DNA from: Anomaloglossus baeobatrachus | Lineage: Eukaryota; Chordata; Amphibia; Anura; Aromobatidae | Length of the DNA: 64,000 nt | Reading direction: 5' to 3' | NCBI RefSeq assembly: GCF_048569485.1 | Contig: NW_027442061.1 | Location: 186,001 to 250,000, forward strand | In this document: piece after piece, positions 42,701-54,700 of the stretch | Layout of the letters: every line of letters starts with the position of its first letter | Numbering within the stretch: the first letter of the stretch is position 1 | Notes under the pieces: model-generated | Told to the model about the DNA's origin: nothing | Database searches by the model: none | The model's input: the letters and a program-made list of their open reading frames with translations, nothing else | Translations under genes and position numbers: made by a program

Positions 42701-45700
42701 CAAAGCTCTCCACAGTGCAGCCCCCCCTACATCTCCACCCTCCTCTCTATCACCACAAAGCTCTCCACAGTGCAGCACCCCCTACATCTCCACCCTCCTC
42801 TCTGTCTATCACCACAAAGCTTTCCACAGTGCAGCACCCCCTACATCTCCACCCTCCTCTCTGTCCATCAACACAAAGCTCTCCACAGTGCAGCACCCTC
42901 TACATCTCCACCCTCCTCTCTATCACCACAAAGCTCTCCACAGTGCAGCACCCCCCTACATCTCCACCCTCCTCTCTATCACCACAAAGCTCTCCACAGT
43001 GCAGCACCCCCCTACATCTCCACCCTCCTCTCTGTCTATCACCACAAAGCTCTCCACAGTGCAGCACCCCCTACATCTCCACCCTCCTCTCTGTATATCA
43101 CCACAAAGCTCTCCACAGTGCGGCACCCCCTACATCTCCACCCTCATCTCTGTATATCACCACAAAGCTCTCCACAGTGCAGCACCCCCTACATCTCCAC
43201 CCTCCTCTCTGTATATCACCACAAAGCTCTCCACAGTGCGGCACCCCCTACATCTCCACCCTCCTCTCTGTATATCACCACAAAGCTCTCCACAGTGCAG
43301 CACCCCCTACATCTCCACCCTCATCTCTGTCTATCACCACAAAGCTCTCCACAGTGCAGCACCCCCTACATCTCCACCCTCCTCTCTATCACCACAAAGC
43401 TCTCCACAGTGCAGCACCCCCCTACATCTCCACCCTCCTCTCTATCACCACAAAGCTCTCCACAATGCAGCACCCCCCTACATCTCCACCCTCCTCTCTA
43501 TCACCACAAAGCTCTCCACAGTGCAGCACCCCCTATATCTCCACCCTCCTCTCTATCACCACAAAGCTCTCCACAATGCAGCACCCCCCTACATCTCCAC
43601 CCTCCTCTCTATCACCACAAAGCTCTCCACAGTGCGGCACCCCCTACATCTCCACCCTCCTCTCTATCACCCACAAAGCTCTCCACAGTGCGGCACCCCC
43701 TACATCTCCACCCTCCTCTCTATCACCACAAAGCTCTCCACAGTGCAGCACCCCCTACATCTCCACCCTCCTCTCTATCACCACAAAGCTCTCCACAGTG
43801 CAGCACCCCCTACATCTCCACCCTCCTCTCTATCACCACAAAGCTCTCCACAGTGCAGCACCCCCTACATCTCCACCCTCCTCTCTGTCTATCACCACAA
43901 AGCTCTCCACAGTGCGGCACCCCCTACATCTCCACCCTCCTCTCTATCACCACAAAGCTCTCCACAGTGCAGCACCCCCTACATCTTCACCCTCCTCTCT
44001 ATCACCACAAAGCTCTCCACAGTGCAGCACCCCCTACATCTCCACCCTCCTCTCTATCACCACAAAGCTCTCCACAGTGCGGCACCCCCTACATCTCCAC
44101 CCTCCTCTCTATCACCACAAAGCTCTCCACAGTGCAGCACCCCCTACATCTCCACCCTCCTCTCTATCACCACAAAGCTCTCCACAGTGCAGCACCCCCT
44201 ACATCTCCACCCTCCTCTCTATCACCACAAAGCTCTCCACAGTGCAGCACCCCCTACATCTCCACCCACCTCTCTATCACCACAAAGCTCTCCACAGTGC
44301 AGCACCCCCTACATCTCCACCCTCCTCTCTATCACCACAAAGCTCTCCACAGTGCAGCACCCCCTACATCTCCACCCTCCTCTCTATCACCACAAAGCTC
44401 TCCACAGTGCGGCACCCCCTACATCTCCACCCTCCTCTCTATCACCACAAAGCTCTCCACAGTGCAGCACCCCCTACATCTCCACCCTCCTCTCTATCAC
44501 CACAAAGCTCTCCACAGTGCGGCACCCCCTACATCTCCACCCTCCTCTCTATCACCACAAAGCTCTCCACAGTGCAGCACCCCCCTACATCTCCACCCTC
44601 CTCTCTATCACCACAAAGCTCTCCACAGTGCAGCACCCCCTACATCTCCACCCTCCTCTCTGTCTATCACCACAAAGCTCTCCACAGTGCAGCACCCCCT
44701 ACATCTCCACCCTCCTCTCTATCACCACAAAGCTCTCCACAGTGCAGCACCCCCTACATCTCCACCCCCATCTCTGTCTATCACCACAAAGCTCTCCACA
44801 GTGCGGCATCCCCCTACATCTCCACCCTCCTCTCTGTCTATCACCACAAAGCTCTCCACAGTGCAGCACCCCCTACATCTCCACCCTCCTCTCTATCACC
44901 ACAAAGCTCTCCACAGTGCAGCACCCCCTACATCTCCACCCTCCTCTCTGTCTATCACCACAAAGCTCTCCACAGTGCAGCACCCCCTACATCTCCACCC
45001 TACTCTCTATCACCACAAAGCTCTCCACAGTGCAGCACCCCCTACATCTCCACCCTCCTCTCTATCACCACAAAGCTCTCCACAATGCAGCACCCCCTAC
45101 ATCTCCACCCTCCTCTCTGTCTATCACCACAAAGCTCTCCACAGTGCAGCACCCCCTACATCTCCACCCTCCTTTCTATCACCACAAAGCTCTCCACAGT
45201 GCAGCACCCCCTACATCTCCACCCTCCTCTCTGTCTATCACCACAAAGCTCTCCACAGTGCAGCACCCCCTACATCTCCACCCTCCTCTCTATCACCACA
45301 AAGCTCTCCACAGTGCAGCACCCCCTACATCTCCACCCACCTCTCTGTCTATCACCACAAAGCTCTCCACAGTGCAGCACCCCCCTACATCTCCACCCTC
45401 CTCTCTATCACCACAAAGCTCTCCACAGTGCAGCACCCCCTACATCTCCACCCCCATCTCTGTCTATCACCACAAAGCTCTCCACAGTGCAGCACCCCCT
45501 ACATCTCCACCCCCATCTCTGTCTATCACCACAAAGCTCTCCACAGTGCAGCACCCCCTACATCTCCACCCTCCTCACTGTCTATCACCACAAAGCTCTC
45601 CACAGTGCAGCACCCCCTACATCTCCACCCTCCTCTCTATCACCACAAAGCTCTCCACAGTGCAGCACCCCCTACATCTCCACCCACCTCTCTGTCTATC

Positions 45701-48700
45701 ACCACAAAGCTCTCCACAGTGCAGCACCCCCTACATCTCCACCCTCCTCTCTATCACCACAAAGCTCTCCACAGTGCAGCACCCCCTACATCTCCACCCC
45801 CATCTCTGTCTATCACCACAAAGCTCTCCACAGTGCAGCCCCCCCTACATCTCCACCCTCCTCTCTATCACCACAAAGCTCTCCACAGTGCGGCACCCCC
45901 TACATCTCCACCCTCCTCTCTATCACCACAAAGCTCTCCACAGTGCAGCACCCCCTACATCTCCACCCTCCTCTCTGTCTATCACCACAAAGCTCTCCAC
46001 AGTGCAGCCCCCCCTACATCTCCACCCTCCTCTCTATCACCACAAAGCTCTCCACAGTGCGGCACCCCCCTACATCTCCACCCTCCTCTCTGTCTATCAC
46101 CACAAAGCTCTCCACAGTGCAGCCCCCCCTACATCTCCACCCTCCTCTCTATCACCACAAAGCTCTCCACAGTGCGGCACCCCCTACATCTCCACCCTCC
46201 TCTCTATCACCACAAAGCTCTCCACAGTGCAGCACCCCCTACATCTCCACCCTCCTCTCTGTCTATCACCACAAAGCTCTCCACAGTGCAGCACCCCCTA
46301 CATCTCCACCCTCCTCTCTATCACCACAAAGCTCTCCACAGTGCAGCACCCCCTACATCTCCACCCTCCTCTCTATCACCACAAAGCTCTTCACAGTGCG
46401 GCACCCCCCTACATCTCCACCCTCCTCTCTATCACCACAAAGCTCTCCACAGTGCGGCACCCCCTACATCTCCACCCTCCTCTCTATCACCACAAAGCTC
46501 TCTCACAGTGCAGCATCCCCTACATCTCCACCCTCCTCTCTGTCTATCACCACAAAGCTCTCCACAGTGCAGCCCCCCCTACATCTCCACCCTCCTCTCT
46601 ATCACCACAAAGCTCTCCACAGTGCGGCACCCCCTACATCTCCACCCTCCTCTCTATCACCACAAAGCTCTCCACAGTGCAGCACCCCCTACATCTCCAC
46701 CCTCCTCTCTGTCTATCACCACAAAGCTCTCCACAGTGCAGCACCCCCTACATCTCCACCCTCCTCTCTATCACCACAAAGCTCTCCACAGTGCAGCACC
46801 CCCTACATCTCCACCCTCCTCTCTATCACCACAAAGCTCTTCACAGTGCGGCACCCCCCTACATCTCCACCCTCCTCTCTATCACCACAAAGCTCTCCAC
46901 AGTGCGGCACCCCCTACATCTCCACCCTCCTCTCTATCACCACAAAGCTCTCCACAGTGCAGCACCCCCTACATCTCCACCCTCCTCTCTATCACCACAG
47001 AGCTCTCCACAGTGCGGCACCCCCTACATCTCCACCCTCCTCTCTATCACCACAAAGCTCTTCACAGTGCGGCACCCCCCTACATCTCCACCCTCCTCTC
47101 TATCACCACAAAGCTCTCCACAGTGCGGCACCCCCTACATCTCCACCCTCCTCTCTATCACCACAAATCTCTCCACAGTGCGGCACCCCCTACATCTCCA
47201 CCCTCCTCTCTATCACCACAGAGCTCTCCACAGTGCGGCACCCCCTACATCTCCACCCTCCTCTCTATCACCACAAAGCTCTTCACAGTGCGGCACCCCC
47301 CTACATCTCCACCCTCCTCTCTATCACCACAAAGCTCTCCACAGTGCGGCACCCCCTACATCTCCACCCTCCTCTCTATCACCACAAAGCTCTCCACAGT
47401 GCAGCACCCCCTACATCTCCACCCTCCTCTCCATCACCACAAAGCTCTCCACAGTGCAGCACCCCCTACATCTTCACCCTCCTCACTATCACCACAAAGC
47501 TCTCCACAGTGCAGCACCCCCTACATCTCCACCCTCCTCTCTATCACCACAGAGCTCTCCACAGTGCGGCACCCCCTACATCTCCACCCTCCTCTCTATC
47601 ACCACAAAGCTCTCCACAGTGCGGCACCCCCTACATCTCCACCCTCCTCTCTATCACCACAAAGCTCTCCACAGTGCAGCACCCCCTACATCTCCACCCT
47701 CCTCTCTATCACCACAAAGCTCTCCACAGTGCAACACCCCCTACATCTCCACCCTCCTCTCTATCACCACAAAGCTCTCCACAGTGCGGCACCCCCTACA
47801 TCTCCACCCTCCTCTCTATCACCACAAAGCTCTCCACAGTGCAACACCCCCTACATCTCCACCCTCCTCTCTATCACCACAAAGCTCTCCACAGTGCGGC
47901 ACCCCCTACATCTCCACCCTCCTCTCTATCACCACAAAGCTCTCCACAGTGAAGCACCCCCTACATCTCCACCCTCCTCTCTGTCTATCACCACAAAGCT
48001 CTCCACAGTGCAGCACCCCCTACATCTCCACCGTCCTCTCTGTCTATCACCACAAAGCTCTCCACAGTGCAGCACCCCCTACATCTCCACCCTCCTCTCT
48101 ATCACCACAAAGCTCTCCACAGTGCAGCACCCCCTACATCTCCACCCTCCTCTCTGTCTATCACCACAAAGCTCTCCACAGTGCAGCACCCCCTACATCT
48201 CCACCCTCCTCTCTATCACCACAAAGCTCTCCACAGTGCAGCACCCCCTACATTTCCACCCTCCTTTCTGTCTATCACCACAAAGCTCTCCACAGTGCGC
48301 CCCCCTACATCTTCACCCTCCTCACTATCACCACAAAGCTCTCCACAGTGCAGCACCCCCTACATCTCCACCCTCCTCTCTATCACCACAGAGCTCTCCA
48401 CAGTGCGGCACCCCCTACATCTCCACCCTCCTCTCTATCACCACAAAGCTCTCCACAGTGCAGCACCCCCTACATCTCCACCCTCCTCTCTATCACCACA
48501 AAGCTCTCCACAGTGCAGCACCCCCTACATCTCCACCCTCCTCTCTATCACCACAAAGCTCTCCACAGTGCAGCACCCCCTACATCTCCACCCTCCTCTC
48601 TGTCTATCACCACAAAGCTCTCCACAGTGCAGCACCCGCCTACATCTCCACCCTCCTTTCTATCACCACAAAGCTCTCCACAGTGCAGCACCCCCTACAT

Positions 48701-51700
48701 CTCCACCCTCCTCTCTATCACCACAAAGCTCTCCACAGTGCGGCACCCCCTACATCTCCACCCTCCTCTCTATCACCACAAAGCTCTCCACAGTGCAGCA
48801 CCCCCTACATCTCCACCCTCCTCTCTATCACCACAAAGCTCTCCACAGTGCAGCACCCCCTACATCTCCACCCACCTCTCTGTCTATCACCACAAAGCTC
48901 TCCACAGTGCAGCACCCCCCTACATCTCCACCCTCCTCTCTATCACCACAAAGCTCTCCACAGTGCAGCACCCCCTACATCTCCACCCTCCTCTCTATCA
49001 CCACAAAGCTCTCCACAGTGCAGCACCCCCTACATCTCCACCCCCATCTCTGTCTATCACCACAAAGCTCTCCACAGTGCAGCACCCCCTACATCTCCAC
49101 CCCCATCTCTGTCTATCACCACAAAGCTCTCCACAGTGCAGCATCCCCTACATCTCCACCCTCCTCTCTGTATATCACCACAAAGCTCTCCACAGTGCAG
49201 CACCCCCTACATCTCCACCCTCCTCTCTATCACCACAAAGCTCTCCACAGTGCAGCACCCCCTACATCTCCACCCTCCTCTCTGTCTATCACCACAAAGC
49301 TCTCCACAGTGCAGCACCCCCTACATCTCCACCCTCCTCTCTATCACCACAAAGCTCTCCACAGTGCAGCACCCCCTACATCTCCACCCTCCTCTCTATC
49401 ACCACAAAGCTCTTCACAGTGCGGCACCCCCCTACATCTCCACCCTCCTCTCTATCACCACAGAGCTCTCCACAGTGCGGCACCCCCTACATCTCCACCC
49501 TCATCTCTGTCCATCACCACAAAGCTCTCCACAGTGCAGCACCCCCTACATCTCCACCCTCCTCTCTATCACCACAAAGCTCTTCACAGTGCGGCACCCC
49601 CCTACATCTCCACCCTCCTCTCTATCACCACAAAGCTCTCCACAGTGCGGCACCCCCTACATCTCCACCCTCCTCTCTATCACCACAAATCTCTCCACAG
49701 TGCGGCACCCCCTACATCTCCACCCTCCTCTCTATCACCACAGAGCTCTCCACAGTGCGGCACCCCCTACATCTCCACCCTCCTCTCTATCACCACAAAG
49801 CTCTTCACAGTGCGGCACCCCCCTACATCTCCACCCTCCTCTCTATCACCACAGAACTCTCCACAGTGCGGCACCCCCTACATCTCCACCCTCCTCTCTA
49901 TCACCACAAAGCTCTCCACAGTGCAGCACCCCCTACATCTCCACCCTCCTCTCTATCACCACAGAGCTCTCCACAGTGCGGCACCCCCTACATCTCCACC
50001 CTCCTCTCTATCACCACAAAGCTCTCCACAGTGCGGCACCCCCTACATCTCCACCCTCCTCTCTATCACCACAAAGCTCTCCACAGTGCGGCACCCCCTA
50101 CATCTCCACCCTCCTCTCTATCACCACAAAGCTCTCCACAGTGCAACACCCCCTACATCTCCACCCTCCTCTCTATCACCACAAAGCTCTCCACAGTGCG
50201 GCACCCCCTACATCTCCACCCTCCTCTCTATCACCACAAAGCTCTCCACAGTGCAGCACCCCCTACATCTCCACCCTCCTCTCTGTCTATCACCACAAAG
50301 CTCTCCACAGTGCAGCACCCCCTACATCTCCACCCTCCTCTCTGTCTATCACCACAAAGCTCTCCACAGTGCAGCACCCCCTACATCTCCACCCTCCTCT
50401 CTATCACCACAAAGCTCTCCACAGTGCAGCACCCCCTACATCTCCACCCTCCTCTCTGTCTATCACCACAAAGCTCTCCACAGTGCAGCACCCCCTACAT
50501 CTCCACCCTCCTCTCTATCACCACAAAGCTCTCCACAGTGCAGCACCCCCTACATTTCCACCCTCCTTTCTGTCTATCACCACAAAGCTCTCCACAGTGC
50601 GCCCCCCTACATCTTCACCCTCCTCACTATCACCACAAAGCTCTCCACAGTGCAGCACCCCCTACATCTCCACCCTCCTCTCTATCACCACAGAGCTCTC
50701 CACAGTGCGGCACCCCCTACATCTCCACCCTCCTCTCTATCACCACAAAGCTCTCCACAGTGCAGCACCCCCTACATCTCCACCCTCCTCTCTATCACCA
50801 CAAAGCTCTCCACAGTGCAGCACCCCCTACATCTCCACCCTCCTCTCTATCACCACAAAGCTCTCCACAGTGCAGCACCCCCTACATCTCCACCCTCCTC
50901 TCTATCACCACAAAGCTCTCCACAGTGCAGCACCCCCTACATCTCCACCCTCCTCTCTATCACCACAAAGCTCTCCACAGTGCAGCACCCCCTACATCTC
51001 CACCCTCCTCTCTATCACCACAAAGCTCTTCACAGTGCGGCACCCCCCTACATCTCCACCCTCCTCTCTATCACCACAGAGCTCTCCACAGTGCGGCACC
51101 CCCTACATCTCCACCCTCATCTCTGTCCATCACCACAAAGCTCTCCACAGTGCGGCACCCCCTACATCTCCACCCTCCTCTCTGTCTATCACCACAAAGC
51201 TCTCCACAGTGCAGCACCCCCTACATCTCCACCCTCCTCTCTGTCTATCACCACAAAGCTCTCCACAGTGCAGCACCCTCTACATCTCCACCCTCCTCTC
51301 TATCACCACAGAGCTCTCCACAGTGCGGCACCCCCTACATCTCCACCCTCATCTCTGTCCATCACCACAAAGCTCTCCACAGTGCAGCACCCCCTACATC
51401 TCCACCCTCCTCTCTATCACCACAGAGCTCTCCACAGTGCGGCACCCCCTACATCTCCACCCTCCTCTCTGTCTATCACCACAAAGCTCTCCACAGTGCG
51501 GCACCCCCTACATCTCCACCCTCCTCTCTGTCCATCAACACAAAGCTCTCCACAGTGCAGCACCCCCCTACATCTCCACCCTCCTCTCTGTCTATCACCA
51601 CAAAGCTCTCCACAGTGCGGCACCCCCTACATCTCCACCCTCCTCTCTGTCCATCAACACAAAGCTCTCCACAGTGCAGCACCCCCCTACATCTCCACCC

Positions 51701-54700
51701 TCCTCTCTATCACCACAGAGCTCTCCACAGTGCGGCACCCCCTACATCTCCACCCTCCTCTCTATCACCACAAAGCTCTCCACAGTGCAGCACCCTCTAC
51801 ATCTCCACCCTCCTCTCTATCACCACAAAGCTCTCCACAGTGCAGCACCCCCCTACATCTCCACCCTCCTCTCTATCACCACAAAGCTCTCCACAGTGCA
51901 GCACCCCCTACATCTCCACCCTCCTCTCTATCACCACAAAGCTCTCCACAGTGCAGCACCCCCTACATCTCCACCCTCCTCTCTGTATATCACCACAAAG
52001 CTCTCCACAGTGCGGCACCCCCTACATCTCCACCCTCATCTCTGTATATCACCACAAAGCTCTCCACAGTGCAGCACCCCCTACATCTCCACCCTCCTCT
52101 CTGTATATCACCACAAAGCTCTCCACAGTGCGGCACCCCCTACATCTCCACCCTCCTCTCTGTATATCACCACAAAGCTCTCCACAGTGCAGCACCCCCT
52201 ACATCTCCACCCTCATCTCTGTCTATCACCACAAAGCTCTCCACAGTGCAGCACCCCCTACATCTCCACCCTCCTCTCTGTCTATCACCACAAAGCTCTC
52301 CACAGTGCGGCACCCCCTACATCTCCACCCTCCTCTCTGTCTATCACCACAAAGCTCTCCACAGTGCGGCACCCCCTACATCTCCACCCTCCTCTCTGTC
52401 TATCACCACAAAGCTCTCCACAGTGCAGCACCCCCTACATCTCCACCCTCCTCTCTGTCTATCACCACAAAGCTCTCCACAGTGCAGCACCCTCTACATC
52501 TCCACCCTCCTCTCTATCACCACAAAGCTCTCCACAGTGCGGCACCCCCTACATCTCCACCCTCCTCTCTGTATATCACCACAAAGCTCTCCACAGTGCG
52601 GCACCCCCTACATCTCCACCCTCCTCTCTGTATATCACCACAAAGCTCTCCACAGTGCGGCACCCCCTACATCTCCACCCTCCTCTCTGTCTATCACCAC
52701 AAAGCTCTCCACAGTGCAGCACCCCTACATCTCCACCCTCCTCTCTGTCTATCACCACAAAGCTCTCCACAGTGCAGCACCCCCTACATCTCCACCCTCC
52801 TCTCTGTCCATCAACACAAAGCTCTCCACAGTGCGGCACCCCCTACATCTCCACCCTCCCCTCTGTCCATCAACACAAAGCTCTCCACAGTGCAGCACCC
52901 CCTACATCTCCACCCTCCTCTCTGTCTATCAACACAAAGCTCTCCACAGTGCGGCACCCCCTACATCTCCACCCTCCTCTCTATCACCACAAAGCTCTCC
53001 ACAGTGCAGCACCCCCTACATCTCCACCCTCCCCTCTGTCCATCACCACAAAGCTCTCCACAGTGCGGCACCCCCTACATCTCCACCCTCCTCTCTATCA
53101 CCACAAAGCTCTCCACAGTGCGGCACCCCCTACATCTCCACCCTCCTCTCTATCACCACAAAGCTCTCCACAGTGCAGCACCCCCTACATCTCCACCCTC
53201 CCCTCTGTCCATCAACACAAAGCTCTTCACAGTGCAGCACCCCCTACATCTCCACCCTCCTCTCTATCACCACAAAGCTCTCCACAGTGCAGCACCCCCC
53301 TACATCTCCACCCTCCTCTCTATCACCACAAAGCTCTTCACAGTGCAGAACCCCCTACATCTCCACCCTCCTCTCTTTCTATCACCACAAAGCTCTCCAC
53401 AGTGCGGCACCCCCTACATCTCCACCCTCCTCTCTATCACCACAAAGCTCTCCACAGTGCAGCACCCCCTACATCTCCACCCTCCTCTCTATCACCACAA
53501 AGCTCTCCACAGTGCAGCACCCCCTACATCTCCACCCTCCTCTCTATCACCACAAAGCTCATCACAGTGCAGCACCCCCTACATCTCCACCCTCCTCTCT
53601 TTCTATCACCACAAAGCTCTCCACAGTGCGGCACCCCCCTACATCTCCACCCTCCTCTCTATCACCACAAAGCTCTCCACAGTGCGGCACCCCCTACATC
53701 TCCACCCTCCTCTCTATCACCACAAAGCTCTCCACAGTGCAGCACCCCCTACATCTCCACCCTCCTCTCTATCACCACAAAGCTCTCCACAGTGCGGCAC
53801 CCCCTACATCTCCACCCTCCTCTCCATCAACACAAAGCTCTCCACAGTGCGGCACCCCCTACATCTCCACCCTCCTCTCTATCACCACAAAGCTCTCCAC
53901 AGTGCAGCACCCCCTACATCTCCACCCTCCTCTCTATCACCACAAAGCTCTCCACAGTGCGGCACCCCCTACATCTCCACCTTCCTCTCTGTCTATCACC
54001 ACAAAGCTCTCCACAGTGCGGCACCCCCTACATCTCCACTCTCCTCTCTATCACCACAAAGTTCTCCACAGTGCGGCACCCCCTACATCTCCACCCTCCT
54101 CTCTGTCACCACAAAGTTCTCCAGAGTGCGGCACCCCCTACATCTCCACCCTCCTCTCTATCACCACAAAGCTCTCCACAGTGCGGCACCCCCTACATCT
54201 CCACCCTCCTCTCTGTCACCACAAAGCTCTCCACAGTGCGGCACCCCCCTACATCTCCACCCTCCTCTCTATCACCACAAAGCTCTCCACAGTGCGGCAC
54301 CCCCTACATCTCCACCCTCCTCTCTGTCTATCACCACAAAGTTCTCCACAGTGCGGCACCCCCTACATCTCCACCCTCCTCTCTGTCACCACAAAGTTCT
54401 CCACAGTGCGGCACCCCCTACATCTCCACCCTCCTCTCTGTCACCACAAAGCTCTCCACAGTGCGGCACCCCCTACATCTCCACCCTCCTCTCTGTCTAT
54501 CACCACAAAGTTCTCCACAGTGCGGCACCCCCTACATCTCCACCCTCCTCTCTGTCACCACAAAGTTCTCCACAGTGCGGCACCCCCTACATCTCCACCC
54601 TCCTCTCTATCACCACAAAGCTCTCCACAGTGCAGCACCCCCTACATCTCCACCCTCCTCTCTATCACCACAAAGCTCTCCACAGTGCAGCACCCCCTAC

